In this document: positions 1 to 13,778 of the stretch, one piece after another
Numbering within the stretch: position 1 is the first letter of the stretch
How the letters are laid out: the number at the start of each line of letters is the position of its first letter
Assembly: GCA_023105745.1 (NCBI GenBank)
Contig: JALGQZ010000015.1
Coordinates: 23,107,499 to 23,171,498 of the forward strand
Direction: 5' to 3'
DNA length: 64,000 nucleotides
DNA from: Austropuccinia psidii
Lineage: Eukaryota > Basidiomycota > Pucciniomycetes > Pucciniales > Sphaerophragmiaceae
Translations under genes and position numbers: made by a program
The notes under the pieces: generated by a model
Seen by the model: only the letters and a program-made list of their open reading frames with translations
The model's database searches: none
Told to the model about the DNA's origin: nothing

Positions 1-467
1 TAATAATCAATTTTTCACGCCAATTTGGGTGAAAAAATGAATTATCAGAGTTTTTCTTCAAGAAAAATTCAAATAATATATACTTTGTATATATTATGAA
101 AAAAAGACAATAATAAAATATGGTTTTTATTTTATTATAAAAAGAGAATATTTTATAAATAGAAATTATATATTTATAACTCTTCAAAAAATGAAAAAAT
201 ATTATTTTTTCAAAAAGGATATGTATACAGTTTTTTTTTTTTTTTTTATTTATGTTTTTAATATATTTTTTTTAAGTAAAAAAAATCAGAATAGAGAAAA
301 ACCACGAAATGAATCCCCTTAAGGGCTTCTTAGCGTTTTAAAAAAAGTGAAAATAAGCAAGAAAACAAATATAATAACTTTAAAAGGCATTAAAATTAGC
401 TAAAAATAGTGAAAACAAGCTAGAATTCCGTCTAAAATAGGTAAAAAACCTGGCCAGGCCCCCAAAA
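1..467 (-). other. 5' leader of Gypsy element E0 (continues off the left edge)
   Basis: AT-rich non-coding DNA just inside the LTR at 468-1887. Read on the minus strand it starts with a putative primer-binding site (449-467, GGGGGCCTGGCC core) like those inside the E2, E3 and E4 LTRs, so E0 runs leftward out of the window and its 3' LTR and genes are not visible. No ORF here looks real. Confidence 0.7.
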
Positions 468-1887
468 TGTCAGGTTGACTCTATGATATAGCTTCAGAAT
501 GATAATAAAAGCTATAACTCTGAGTGTGACACGAAAATAATGATGATATTAGAGTGAGAATATGAGTGAAAAGGGCTATACTAAAATAATTTAGTGATGG
601 TGAGTACTGCTGATAGCCCTGGGTGCAGTGTTTGCCTGTTGTTTTACAATAGCAAACCCTACAATACTTACTTAAAGTATACCTGTTAAATTCTAAGAGT
701 ATCACTTCCTTTTTAAGAAGTTATACCACGTAAGAATATCAAGAACAGGATGCTGGATTTGCTTCCTGGTGAGGCAAAGCCTCCTTTTATCTTGTTCTGG
801 GGTAGTGGGAGGTGGTTTACCTCTGCACACGACCACAGAGTGAAACTTTTCACTACTTTGGGCTGGTTTGTGGTTCTATACACTCAATACAGGCAAGTAT
901 TGGGTTGAAATGTGGTTTTAGAACCACAAGTGGGCATTTTTACTCTATACAGGGTGAGAATTTTCACCAATGGAGTTTACAGCTGTATTCTGATGCTCCT
1001 GACACGTCAGAAACTGTACAGAACCTGTATGGACCTCTGTATTTGACTTAATTGTGAGGTATTGAAGTATAAATAAGCTTCAGCGTCTTTTTGACATCTC
1101 ATAATCAGAGTACAAATGTATCCTGTCATAATACAGCTATATTGGTCATATTGTGGGATTATAACTTTCAAATAGCCATAACTCTGTCTGTTTTTGAGAT
1201 ATCATGCTCAAAGTTGGCTCATTGGATATCCCTGTATGGGCTCTACACAATGATACCCAATTTGGTATGGCTATCATCAAATATGAACAAGGTATCCCAT
1301 GTACAAGGGTTTTTGTACATAGGCGTGGTTTGGGCAAAAAGCTGTATTGTGCTTGTTTGCCTCATAACTTCTGTTATAGTGGAGATATGAGGAAGTGGAT
1401 GGCACCATTGGATAGCCCCAATTGTGCTCTTTCCAAAAAGACCCCACTTCAAGTATCCCACACTAAAATTGTAGAAGTTAGATGAGAGGTGAATGTTTTG
1501 TTCACCCTTATTTGGCCTGAATTTGACCATAACTGAAGTAATACTGGTGCTAGCTCAGTTTGGCTGATACCATTGGATAGCCCTGGCTTAGAGCTTCATT
1601 TTGAGTACCCATTTGATGAGGTTAAGCCTCTCCTTCTAGATTTTAGATGAGAGGTGAAAATTAAGGTTTATGCTCAGCAATAACTTTGAGAAGGAATAAC
1701 TTTGTTATTTCTTGTCCTATGGGGATGGGACTTATATTTTCAGAAAGAGGTGAGTTTCCTCTTTCTTTTGATACCTTTTGAGCTGATTTGGCTCAGCTCC
1801 ATGTTTTGGTGGTATCCTGGCTATACCATTGGTTTATGGTATTTTGGCTGTCATGCTTGTGCTCTGGTTTTGAGTCACAGGCTGACA
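468..1887 (-). repeat. 5' LTR of E0 (E2-family LTR), 1420 bp
   Basis: The ends are TGTCAG and CTGACA, a short inverted terminus typical of LTRs. The sequence is a diverged copy of the two E2 LTRs (6708-8146 and 46001-47439). A primer-binding site on its left puts the element interior on that side. The right flank, ACATC (1888-1892), is where E1 gag resumes; comparison with the E4 gag shows that the rest of E1 gag and its 5' LTR must lie left of E0, outside the window. Short ORFs inside it are chance readings. Confidence 0.85.
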
Positions 1888-3907
1888 ACATCTTTCTGAT
1901 AAAAATGAAACCATTTGTAACAAAATTAAAAAAAACAACCTGAGTCTGTGCCAAATTAATGAAACAATTATGTGTTTTGAAAAAGTTTTAAGAAAAATTA
2001 AAATTTCCAATAATGATAATTCTTTTGGCAGTAAAATAAACAAACAATCTGCCATTATTAAAGAATTAACAGATAAATATTCTAAATTCAATATTCATGA
2101 CATAATTGAAACAAGAATTAAACAAGCCATAAATATTATCAAAACAGATAACAAGAAAGTCCTTGATGACATTTCAAATTCATTTACTGAAGTAAAGACA
2201 TATACCATTGCCTTGAAAAAGTGTTTTGCTGCTTCTAAAGAAGAAGTATCAAAATTATCAATGAAATTGAATCAAGACACTGCTGATAATACAAGACAGA
2301 CAGAGTTATGGCCAGAACTGACACATAAGGAAGACATGTATAAAATTGAAGTAATAAATTTAATACAAAGCTTCCAACATGAATACAGGAATTCCCAAAG
2401 GTGTAGCAACAGTAAAATGAATGACATTGAACAAATACTGAACACCTTACCAAGAATTTCTACACCTCTGAATCCAAATGAGGGCACAAGAATTCCAAAT
2501 CCACAAGTATTGCATCCTGATAATTCACAATTAAAAAATGAATTATCCACTCCTTTTCATAGCTTGGAAACATAAATGGGGCAAGCACTCTTGAAAGGAG
2601 ATCCAAAATTTAAAGAATGGCCTCACTTCAGTGGTGAAGGAGAGTATGACCATATTGAATTCGTTAGAGGTATTGAAATGATCAAAGAGGATTTTGAATT
2701 ACCAGACAGAGTGGTAACAGCCAGGTTTAACACCTTGTTTACCAGATCAGCTCACAGATGGTACATCAAAATAAGACGAGCCCATGGACACCAGAGTTGG
2801 ACTTGGTGGAAAACCCAAATCATCAACAAATGGGAAAATGATGCTTGGAGGTTTAAAGTTGAAACAGCCTTTGAATCTGCCAATTTTAATGCTGATAAAG
2901 ACAAAGCTTTACCATGGTTTTGCCAACAAAAGGAAAGATTAACAGCATTATATCCTGACATGTCAGAATTTATGATCCAAAGAAAAATTCTGAGAAAATG
3001 TGGAGGTGACTTAGAGCATGCTGTCAAAAGCAGGACTGCTGAACAATCTTCAGCAGAGGATATTATCAATATATTAGAGGAAGTAACCACCAGAACCAAA
3101 ATTGGTTCTAGTAGGGTGAATCTCAAAACAAGGTTTAATACACCTTGGAAAGATTCTGTGGACAAAAACCCCAAAGAAAATTCTAGTAATATTAAGTATA
3201 AATCTACAGATACAGTCAGAAAATGCCATATTTGCCAAAGCACCACCCATTTAGCCAAAACATGTCCAAAAAGGGGGAAAATCAATGAAATTGACATTGA
3301 AAAGGAACCAGATGTTGAAAAAGAAGACATAATTGAAGACAATTCGGATGACAAGTCATCCATATTTTCTGAATCTTCAAAAGATATAGAAAATATAAAT
3401 GCCACTTTTGACATCATGGAATCTTATTCCCACTTGCCACAATTGAGCAATGGTCAACTTGATTTATCAAAAGTTCAAGATGCACAACTTATGAAAACAA
3501 AACCAAACAGAGGGAAAGGTTATACAGCTGGTAACTCCTGTATAACAGAAGTGGTGATTGACAACAATCCCACCAAACTTGTGCTTGACCCAGGAGCCTT
3601 CTTCTCTTGTGTTGGAAAATCTTTTCTTAAGAATTGTGTACCAAATTTTGAAGACCAATTGTTACCAATTGATGGTATAAAATTTAACAGTTCAAGTGAC
3701 CCAATGCAAGCATTAGGAATCTTTGAGACCAATGTCATATTCCCACACATAAATGGGAATTTAAGAATCAAAGTTGAGTTTGTTGTTATGGAAAATTGCT
3801 CTAGTACCCATTTTATATTGGGAAATGACTATTTAATCATGTATGGGATAGATTTACATAATAACAAAGACAGATACTTTACTATTAGAGATAATAAGCA
3901 CAAATAA
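1888..3907 (+). pseudogene. gag: E1 gag and protease region (5' truncated, two stops)
   Basis: This encodes the Gag coiled-coil part, the capsid domain ([12 protein letters not shown] onward, from about 2615), a CX2CX4HX4C zinc knuckle near 3220-3265, and the aspartic protease. The N-terminus is missing because E0 interrupts it. The reading frame is closed by TAA at 2573-2575 (Ser in E4) and TAA at 3905-3907 (Lys or Gln-type position in E4) but never shifts. The protease active site reads Asp-Pro-Gly (3587-3595) instead of Asp-Ser/Thr-Gly, as it also does in E4. It would form the virus-like particle shell and its processing enzyme; this copy cannot. Confidence 0.87.
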
Positions 3908-6707
3908 TTTGCCTTTTTACCATTTAAAAGACAAATTAAAGTAAACAAAGTATCACCAGTCAACTTAGAGTTAGAGAAATTCAAGTCTGAACAGTTAATT
4001 GAGGCTAAAATAAGCCTTCATCTGACTGATAAACAAGAAAATGAACTTTCTTCCCTTTTGTATGACCACAGAGGAGCATTTGCTTCAGACAAAAAACCTC
4101 TAGGAGCAATTATTGGTCTTGAAGTTGACATCATTCTTAACATTGAGAGACCTTATCCACCACTCTTAAGAACACCTGCATATCCAGCAAGTCCAAAATC
4201 AAGAGAAGATCTAGAAATTCATATCAAAGAACTTCTGGACCTTGGTTTAATAATAAAAGTAGGCCAAAATGAAGAATTAGACATAACTACACCAGTCATA
4301 GTGGTGTGGCATAATGGAAAATCCAGAATGGTTGGGGACTTTAGAGCTCTGAACACTTACATTGTTCCAGACAGATACCCAATACCAAAAATCCAAATTG
4401 CCCTTACTCAAATATCTCAGGCAGTGTATATAACCACTATGGATGCCCTTAAAGGATTCCATCAAATTGTTGTGACACCAAGAGCAAGAAAATACTTGAG
4501 AATTATTGTTCATTGTGGATTGTATGAATACTTGAGGATGCCCTTTGGTATCAAAAATGCACCTTCACACTTCCAAAGAATGATGAATGAAATCTTCCCT
4601 GAAGAACTCTCAGAGGGATGGTTAATCATTTACATTGATGACATTATTGTCTGTTCCAAGACTTGGGAGGAGCACATGTACAGATTGTCCAGAGTTTTGA
4701 CAAAAATTCAATCAGTCAACATGAAAATCTCCTTGAAGAAATGCCATTTTGGATTTAAAGGACTTAATGCACTAGGACATGTTGTATCTGGTTTATCCCT
4801 TGGAATTGACAAAAACAAAGTTGCAGCAGTATTGCTAAAACCCATGCCTCAGAACAAGAAGGAAATTCAGTCATTCTTAGGTTTTGAAGGATATTACAGG
4901 CAACACATTAAGGATTTTTCATCCATAGCAAGACCACTTTATAAGTTGTGTGACAAAGACACAGTATTCAAAATGACTGTTGACAGAGTCAAAGCTTTTG
5001 AGTCTCTAAGAGAAGCATTGACCACTGCTCCACTCTTACTGATGCCAGACTTTAAATTGCCTTTCAAACTGTATATTCATGCATCAGGGGATGGACTAGG
5101 TGCTGCACTTCACCAAGTTCAGATCATAAATGATAAACCTGTAGAAGGACCCATATGTTTCATATCCAGGCAAATCAAACCAACTGAAGCCAGATATGGA
5201 GCAATTCAGATGGAATGTCTATGTCTTGTCTAGGCCTTGGAGAAATTTAACTACTTCTTAGAGGGATGTGTTTTTGAGGTGACAACAGATTGTACAGCTG
5301 TCAAATCACTTTTAAACATGAAAACACCCAACAGACATATGCTCAGATGGCAAATAGCCATACAAGAGTACAGAGGCAATATGACTATTTTTCATAAGGA
5401 TGGGAATATTCATAAGAATGCAGATGGACCAAGCAGATGGCCATTACCACATAATATTGATAATCCTGCTTATGTGCCAGAAGAAGCTTCACCACAAATT
5501 ACAATAGAAGGAATAAGTGTTACAGACTTAAACACCACCTTCTTTGAAGAAGTCAGAAGTAGTTACACTCAAGAAAAGAATTGTAGCATCTTATGCCAAT
5601 TACTTAACAAAGACTGTAAAGACAACTCTCTAATACATGCCTTGGATGAAGTATGGAGAAACTCTTATGATGAAGGAAGATTTCACCTACTGGATGGTAT
5701 AATTTACCACAGAACAAAGCACACATGTGTCATGACAGTTGTAGACAGGTCATTAATCAATCTTGTACTGAAGGAATGCCATGATAGTCCCTTTTCAGGA
5801 AATCTTTCTGAAGACAGAACAAGAGAGAAAGTAAATACCTGCATATGGTGGCCAATGTGCCAGAAAGATGTTACAGAGTATTACAAAACCTGTGACAGAT
5901 GCCAAAAGGCAAATAAATCCACTGGCAAGAGACTTGGAAATATGATAAAAATCCAATAACCAAACAGACCTTGGGAAATTGTCCATATGGATTGGGTAAC
6001 TGGCCTACCACCAGAAGGTGACAGAAGCTATAATGCTTGCCTAGTAAATGTGGAGAGATTAAGTAAAACTCCAATCTTTTTACCATGTCACAAAGATGAT
6101 ACCGCCATGGATACAGCTCTTCTGATATGGAATATAGTAGTGTCATGGACTGGGATATTTACAAATATCATTAGTGATAGGGATCCCAAATTCACCTCAG
6201 CACTATGGACAAATCTTCACCAATTATTTGGCACTGAACTGTCTTTCACTACAGCCTACCACCCACAAACTGATGGCCTGGCTGAAAGGATGATCCAAAC
6301 CTTAGAGGACATGGTGAGAAGATTTTGTGCATATGGCCTTGAATTCAAAGATTGTGATGGATTTACCCATGATTGGTGTACTCTGTTTCCAGCACTGGAA
6401 TTAGCATATAAAACATCAATCCATGCCAGTACCAATCAGACTCGTGCTATTCTAGGAAAAGGATGGAACCCCAAGTTACCCCAAGATTCCTTGAGGAAAG
6501 ATTTAATTGAAATAAATCCCAAAGCTGCTAGCTTCAAAGGAATGATAGACAAAGCTAGAAAGCATGCAGTAAGGTGCATGGAGGACTCTTTTGCATATGC
6601 TAAAGACAAATGGGATAATTCACATGCAACTCCAGATTTCAAAGTGGGGGACCTAGTTCTTGTATCCACCACTAACTTCAATAACATCAAAAGATGTAAA
6701 AAGCTAA
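3908..6707 (+). pseudogene. pol: E1 pol: reverse transcriptase, RNase H, integrase (stops, 3' end displaced)
   Basis: Same frame as E1 gag. The reverse transcriptase has the YIDD catalytic box at 4631-4642, followed by RNase H and integrase with an H-H-C-C zinc-binding region (about 5776-5910) and the catalytic-core segments MDWVTG, SDRDPKF and the [11 protein letters not shown] block (about 6259-6290). Stops are TAG at 5231-5233 (Trp in E4) and TAA at 5957-5959 (Glu in E4). The RNase H core has His where E4 has the expected Asp (HASGDG against DASGDG). The protein is interrupted by E2 at 6707; its last 130 codons are at 47440-47832. Confidence 0.88.
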
Positions 6708-8146
6708 TGTCAGGCTGAGTCTATGATAAAGGTGTATATGAGTATTTACAAGCTTTAACTATGACTGTGACACGGTAAAAATGGTTTTAAAAGATGATAA
6801 GATTGATAATAAATGATTTAATTTAAGATTTAAAGGGCTTTACTATAGAGATATAGTGGTGGTGAGCGCTGTTGAAAGCCCTGGGTGCAGCTTTACCTGT
6901 TGGATTACAATAATAAAGACTACAATACTTTAAATTAAGAGTATACCTGATTATTTAACCAATAGTAAAACTGTTTTTGACAGTTTACTACGTAGGTTAT
7001 TCAAGAGCAGGATGAGGAAAGGTTTTTGGCTGTGAAAAGCCCTCCTTTTATCCTGAAATTGAGGTGGAAAGGCTGCTAGACCTTTCCACGTAGAGGAAGT
7101 GAAGATTTTTCACTCTCCAGGACAGGCTTGTGGTTTGCAAACAGCCTGTATACCCTGTATTGGGCTCAGATGTGGTTTTGAAACCACATCTGGGCAGTTT
7201 TCACCAATACAGGGTGAAAATTTTCATCTGGGGACCTCACAGCCTGATTCTGACATGTATGACGCGTAGAATGCTGTACAGAAACTGTATGGGACCCCAG
7301 TATTGACTGACATATGAGGTATTGAAGTAAAAACATGCTTCTTCCTCTATTTGACACCTCATATTCATGGTTATGTGATATTATCCCATGGTAAGGCTGT
7401 ATCTGACAGCAGGTGGGATTTTGACCTTAAAATGGTCATACCTCTGTCGGTTTTTGAGATATCAAGCTCAAAGTTGGTTCATTGAATAGCCCTGTATGGG
7501 ATCTACACAATGGTACCCAACTTGACATGGTTATCATTAAATATGACAAAGTTATCCCATGTACAATTATTTTTGTACATTGGCGTGGTCTGGTCAAAAG
7601 CTGTATTAAGCTTGTTTGGCCAATAACTTCTGTTGTAGTTGAGTTATGAGGAAATGGATGGCACCATCAGATAGCCCTGATTGTGCTCTTTCCAAAAAGA
7701 CCCCACTTTAGGTATCTCACACTAAAACTGTAAAAGTTAGATGAGAGGTGAATGTTTTGTTCACCCTTATTTGGTCTGAATTTGACCATAACTCAAGTAA
7801 TACTGGTGCTAGCTCAGTTTGGCTGGTACCATTGGATAGCCCTGGCTTAGAGCTTCATTTTGAATACCCATTTGATGGGGTTAAGTCTCTCCTTCTAGAT
7901 TTTAGATGAGAGGTGAAAATTAAGGTTTATGCTCAGCAATAACTTTGAGCAGGAATAACTTTGTTGTTTCTTGTCCTATGGTGATGGGACTTATATTTTC
8001 AGAAAGAGGTAAGTTTCCTCGTTCTTCTGATACCTTTTGAGCTAATTTGGCTCAGTTCCATGTTTTGGTGGTATTTTGGCTATACCATTGGTTTATGGTA
8101 TTTTGGCTGTCATGCTTGTGCTCTGGTTTTGAGTCACAGGCTGACA
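6708..8146 (-). repeat. E2 3' LTR (1439 bp)
   Basis: It begins TGTCAGGCTGAG and ends CAGGCTGACA. It matches 46001-47439 along its whole length with the same boundaries. The left TSD is GCTAA at 6703-6707. No gene is present; the short ORFs in it recur in the other LTR copy only because the sequence is duplicated. Confidence 0.93.
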
Positions 8147-8165
8147 TACCCTCCCTCTAAAAAAG
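8147..8165 (-). other. E2 polypurine tract
   Basis: On the minus strand this is an A/G-rich run, a stretch of A followed by GAGGGAGGG, directly next to the LTR. This is the usual plus-strand priming site of Gypsy elements and fixes the orientation of E2. E1, E3 and E4 have the equivalent tract at the same place. Confidence 0.75.
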
Positions 8166-8170
8166 GCTCA

Positions 8171-11100
8171 TCATTGATGAGACTGCTCAGTCCTCCTAGA
8201 GGCTCTGAATCTCCTTAAATGGAGGTTCCCATCTGGTATGGCATCCTCTGCCAACCATTTGTCTTTGTCAGCTGTCTGGTTCTTGAATCTGACTAGATAT
8301 TGTCTCTGATCCTTCCCATTGAGTCTGATTTTTCTGGCCCTGATGATTTTACTCACAGGTCCAGGAGAGTCTTCTACTTCCACTATTTCTGGTGGAGTGA
8401 TGTTTTTCTTCCTGGAGGGGAATTTATCCTCTTCTGTTTGGAACTATGGTTTGACCAGGCTTACTGGAAAGACTGGGTGTTTCCTAGAAAACTCCTCAGT
8501 GAGCTTGACCTCTCCTGCATTCTTCCCTATCAACTCAATGATAGTGAAGGGCCCTACAAATGAGTCTCTCATTTTCTTGGGTCCTTTGAGATTGTTAAAG
8601 TTTAGTGTAGACACTAACACCTGGTCCCCTTCCTTGAAGTCAGGTTCCATATGTGATTTGTCCCACCTCTGCTTATTATACTCTTTGGCCTCAGCTATGC
8701 ATTTGGCAGCAGTATCACAGGCTTTCTTCCACATATCATGGAAGTCTTTGGCTGTGGGGTGGATGGTCAGAAGATTTTTCTTCAAGTGATCCACAGGTAA
8801 AAGGGGATTCCACCCTTTCTCTACCAGTGCAGGTGTTTTTCCTGTGGTAGAGTGCTGGCTTGTATTATAAGCCAGTTGGACTGCTTGTAAGAGGGTGACC
8901 CAATCATGGGTATATCCCTCATGGTCCTTGTATTCCATGCCATAGGCACAGAACCTCCTGAGGATGTCCTCCATTGTTTGGATCATCCTCTCAGCTAGGC
9001 CATCTGTTTGTGGATGGTAAGCTGTGGAAAAAGCAAGCTTGGTGCCTAGCATGTCATATAAATTGGTCCAAAATTCAGATGTGAATTTTGGGTCCCTGTC
9101 ACTAATTATGATCTTAGGGACTCCACAGGTGGATATCATGTTATTCCAAAATAACAGAGCAGTGTCCATGGCTGTGTCCTCTTTATGGCATGGTAGCCAT
9201 CTCATGCTCTTGCTGAACCTATCTGCTATGATTAGGCAGGCATTGTAGTTTTCTTTTCCTCCTTGGACAAGTCCTGTGACCCAGTCCATGTTGATGGTTT
9301 CCCATGGGTGTTTGGGTTCTTCTATGTGTTGAAGCAACCCATATTTTTTCCCATGTTTCCTATTTGCCTTTTGGCATCTTTCACAAGTGTTGATGTATTC
9401 ACTCAACTCTTGCTCCCACTTGGGCCACCAAGCTGTGCTTGCTACCCTCTCTTTAGTCCTGTCCTCACTCATGTGTCCCATGTAGGGGCAGTCATGGCAT
9501 TCCTGCAGGATTATGGAGATGTGGTCTCTGTCTATCACTGTGAGTGCACTGGTGTGCTTTTCTCTGTGATAAATCAGGCCATCTATAAGGAAGAATTTAT
9601 TGTCCTTATAGGCCCTCAACCAGGGTTCCTCCAGCTGGGTTTCCAGTTCTGGGCTCCTGTATTTTTGTTGAAGGAGTTGGAGTAGTATGCTACACTGTTT
9701 GTGTTTAGCATAGGATTTCAGTACTGCATTGAAAAATTCATTATGCAATTCTGAGGAACTTATTCCCAGTATGGGGGTTTCTGTCCCTTCTGAATCAGTG
9801 TTTCCACTGTCAAGGGTACCACTCCCTGGTGCCCATTCAGAGAATCTGAAGTTCTTTTTCCTATTTATTTCCATAAAATGGATAGGAATTTTTGCAGCAA
9901 CTTCAGGGTCATAAGCTGGATTGCTTTTGACATTGTCCAGTGGCCATCTGCTAAGGCCATCTGCATTGGTATGGCTTTTACCTTCCTTGTATATGATGGT
10001 CATGTTCCCTCTATACTCCTGGATGGCTATTTGCCATCTCAGCATGTGTCTATTAGTAGTCTTCATTTTTAGTAAAGACTTCAAGGCTGTGCAGTCTGTG
10101 TAGACTTCAAAGACTGCACCCTCCAAATAATAATGGAGTTTTTCTAGAGCCCAGACTAGACATAGACATTCTGTCTGGGTGGCCCCATACCTGGCTTCTG
10201 AATCTTTCAGCTGCCTAGAGATGTAACATATTACACCTTCTCTTGGTTCACCATCCACAATTTGTCTTTGGTGAAGGGCTGCTCCCAAGCCTTGGCTGCA
10301 TGCTGCATCTATATATAACTTGAACGGTAGTTCAAACTCAGGCAAGATGAGCACAGGTGCATTTGTGAGTTCATATTTGATCCTCTCATATGCATCCCTC
10401 CTTTCCTTGGTTATTTCAAAAATTAAATCCTTTGAGCATAACTTGTATAAACTACTAGTTATGTGAGCAAAGTTTTTGATGTGGTTTCTATAGTAGCTAG
10501 CAAATCCAAGGAAAGATTGCATCTCTTTGATGTTCTTTGGTACTGGCTTTTGCAGTACTGCTGCTACTTTTTTCTGGTCAATTGCCAGACTAAGGCCTGA
10601 GACTTTGTGTACTAGAGCTAGTAGCTCTTGTTGGCCAAAATTACACTTTTTAAGTGAAATTTTCAGATTGATGGGTGTACATTTACTTAGCACTCTGTCT
10701 ATGTATTGTACATGGTCTTCCCATGTCTCTGAGTATATAATGATATCATCAATATACACTACCATCCAGCCTTCCATTATTTCTTCTTGAAATATGGTGT
10801 CCATCATCCTTTGGAAGTGGGCTGGTGCATTCTTGATGCCAAATGGCATCCTGGTGTACTCATATATGCCCATATGGCATATTATTCTGAGCAATTTCAT
10901 GGAATTTGGTTTAACTCCATTTTGGTGGAAGCCTTTCATACAATCCATCTTGGTTATGTATTTGGCTTTGGCTAGCTTATCCAAGGCATGAGGTATCCTT
11001 GGTATAGGGTACCTGTCTGCTTTTGTGTAGTTATTCAGGGCTCTGAAATCTCCACACAATCTAGACTTGCCATCATGCCAGGTGATTAGGACAGGAGTGG

Positions 11101-11521
11101 TGATTTCCACTATTTCATTATGTCCAATCTTCCTAATGACATCCATGTCCAGGAGTTCATTGATATGTTTCTCAATCTCTTTCCTGGTCTCCAGACTTGC
11201 TGGGTAAGAAGGTCTCCTTAACATGGGTGGATAAGGCCTTTCCACATCCAGATATAGTTCTATATCATGGCCTTTGATCTTGCCTAATGGTTCTTCACCA
11301 ATGGCAAATGCTGGTCTATTCTTCCTCAGCATCTTCAGTAAACTTAACTTTTGTTTACTGGTGAGGGTAGTGCTAAACTGTCCCTCTCTGAATTCTTTCA
11401 GAAGTTCTTCCAGTGGGTCCTGAGAAGATATCTGGTATATATCAAGAGAAAATTTCTTTTTCTTGTTAGTACCAATGGTAATGTGCCTATTTTTACTATT
11501 GTAAATATCTATGCCATACAT
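8171..11521 (-). pseudogene. pol: E2 pol: reverse transcriptase, RNase H, integrase, chromodomain-like tail
   Basis: A 1025-codon ORF (11521 down to 8444) encodes the end of the protease region, reverse transcriptase with YIDD, RNase H ([16 protein letters not shown]), and integrase with its H-H-C-C zinc region and DDE core ([24 protein letters not shown]). TAG at 8444-8446 replaces the Tyr that follows VSLIKP in E3 and E4. The frame is open again beyond it to 8171 and encodes the C-terminal RQYLVRFKN...W..E..IP segment, which looks like a degenerate chromodomain. The gag frame joins pol through a one-base loss in a T run near 11540. E5 keeps the longer run and reads through, so this is damage, not programmed frameshifting. 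Confidence 0.88.
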
Positions 11522-13778
11522 CCTCTGGTAATCTGTTCCCAGTAAAATCCTTGGATGTGGGAATCTTCAAGCACTACAAGCTCTGGGTTGAGTCTGATAT
11601 TACCTTTTCTGTGGGGTATAATTATCTCTTTGATAATTGTCCCAATAGAGGTCATCTTTCCAGATTCACCCTTAAGGTTCTTTGCCCTGGTGGGCAAGAT
11701 TTCTTTTTCCCAGTTTGGGAAGTGGTTATCCAGATAATTTCTGGCCACTATGGAGCAGTGTGCTCCACTGTCAATGATCAGTGGATGCTGAGCATTGTCA
11801 ATACATACAGTCATTTTTGTGGCTGTTCCATGTATGTATGCCATTCCTTTGGTTGGTGTAACCAGGAATGTTTGTGCATCTTGTGTATGTTTACACAAAT
11901 TCTTGTTGGCAGTGTCTTGTGGCATGCCTGCTTCCAACTGTATATCCTGGATTTCTAGTGGGGTTTCCTCTTGGTATTCCACTAGAAATTCCTCTCTTGG
12001 GTCTTGATCCTCATCAGATGGTTCTCTAATGGCATCACCCATAGAGTCTGATTCAGAATCCTCTGTTGGAGGTTTTTCTTCAGGGACTTTTTCTATAGCA
12101 TAGACTTTCTTCTTTGCTTTTGGACAGTTGTTGGCATAGTGGTCTGTTGAACCACAATTGTGACAAGAATTCTTCTTCTTTGCCACTTCTGCCACTCTTT
12201 CTCTGGGTTTGTCTTTAAACTCCACCCTGAAAGTTTGTTTCTCTTTGAAACTACTGCTTCTATATGGGGTGAATTTCCCTATATTAGTCCTTTTCCTTAT
12301 GTCTTGTAAGGTATTGGCTATATCATCTAGAGTGCAATTTTGGTTGCATCTGCACTTTACTGCATGCTCTAGTTCTCCTGGCAGTTGTGTCAGAAGTTTA
12401 TGATTCCTCATTTGAATGTTCATTTGAGGATCAATGGCTTTAAGTCTTTTAGACTGTCTAAGACACCACTCATATGGATCTTTGTCCACAGAGTATTTGT
12501 CATTTTCAAATGACATGGTCTTTTGCCATATCCAAGCTCCATTACTGTACTTTTGGATTATTTGACTCTTCCACCATGGCCAATTTCTTCTGCCATGGAT
12601 TTCTTTCATTTCAGTGTACCATATACTTGCATGACCTTTAAATGCAGTATTCAGTCTAGCAGTAATCCAGTAATCTGGTATGCTTGGTACATCAATGAAG
12701 AGTCCATCAATATAATCTATGAGTTCCATATGATCATATTCTCCTGATCCAGAGAATTTGGGCCAGTTTGAGGCCTCAGGAAGCTGTTTCAAGGCTTCCT
12801 TCTCTGAATAAGACATGCCATCTCCATCCTGGTATTGTGATGGAGATCTTGCCTTATTCAACAACATGGCATCTGGTTTGATGTCATCTGGTTGATATGG
12901 ATTCTCCATAGCTTGGCCTTGTGGTTGGGGCTTTAAGCTATGGTAGGCATCAAACAATTTGTTGATGTCTTGGTTCAGACACTCCCTGTCCCTGCTACTA
13001 TGGTGTTGTTCTTCAGAGACTTGATTCAGTCTCTTGTTGGTTTCTTCAGAGGCTTTGCTCAGTTGAGCATATCCTTCCTGAAGGTTTTTAACTATCTGCT
13101 CCAATGAGGCTTGAGTTTTTCTCATCCTCTCTTGGCAGCTGCAAATTCTGTAGCCTGCTTTGCAGATTGCTCAGCATATTGGGACATTTGTAACCACAGT
13201 GTGTCACTGTTGATGTTACTCTCAGATGTGATAATGTTATTTTCAGTCTGAGTGGGGGTAATGTTTCTATTACTAGGACTACTGATTCTAGAGTGGTTTA
13301 CAACTACTTCTGGTTCTTGTGTACTTCTTTTACCAAATCTAACAGCTTCTGGATCATGGGGTCTGACTCTTTCCTCCTCTGGTTGAAGGAGGCTTTGTTC
13401 TTGCCCTTGTTGCCTTGTCTTCTGCTGGAAACTTCCTGGAATTGTGAAGAATGGTGACTCTTGGCCACTGATATGCTGGTTTCTGATTGGTGTGAAGCCA
13501 CTGGAGAGCTGATTTGGCATGCTCTTTGTGAACCTGAAGGAATCTGAGTAGGCCCTGTCTGGGTTAACTGTTCTTCTATAGCTTGGATAGTGGCTTGATT
13601 CTCCCTTATCCTCTGTGCCCTTGCCTCCAGGAGGCTGTGCTGCCTGGTAGGATTCCAACCCTTGGTGATTACCATAAGGTCTTTGAAGTCTATCTCTTTG
13701 AGACAGATCTTCTGGCAACTTGATCCCAGTTCTGCCCAGTGAGTTGCTAGGTTGAACCTCTTGTTGTCCATGCTCCAT
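11509..13778 (-). pseudogene. gag: E2 gag and protease (frameshifted)
   Basis: The N-terminal part (13778-13122) is rich in Gln, Ser, Arg and Pro, probably disordered, and overlaps ORF A in another frame. The second part (13125-11509) holds a coiled-coil segment, the capsid domain (WPKFSGSGEYDH onward), a CX2CX4HX4C zinc knuckle (CHNCGSTDHYANNC) and a protease with a standard Asp-Ser-Gly active site (LIIDSGAHCSIVA). The two parts meet at an ATGA overlap (13122-13125). In the related element E5 the same region is one frame, so E2 has suffered an indel somewhere near 13120-13170. Confidence 0.83.

Noticed and set aside
7166..7357. Identical 63-codon ORF in two places (also 46459-46650)
   Set aside because: Both lie in the paired E2 LTRs.
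11509..11545. Programmed -1 frameshift between E2 gag and pol
   Set aside because: E5 has one more T in the run and a continuous frame; E3 and E4 are also single ORFs.
13122..13125. ATGA stop-start overlap in E2 gag as coupled reinitiation
   Set aside because: The E5 copy of the same family reads through this region in one frame, so E2 more likely has an indel.
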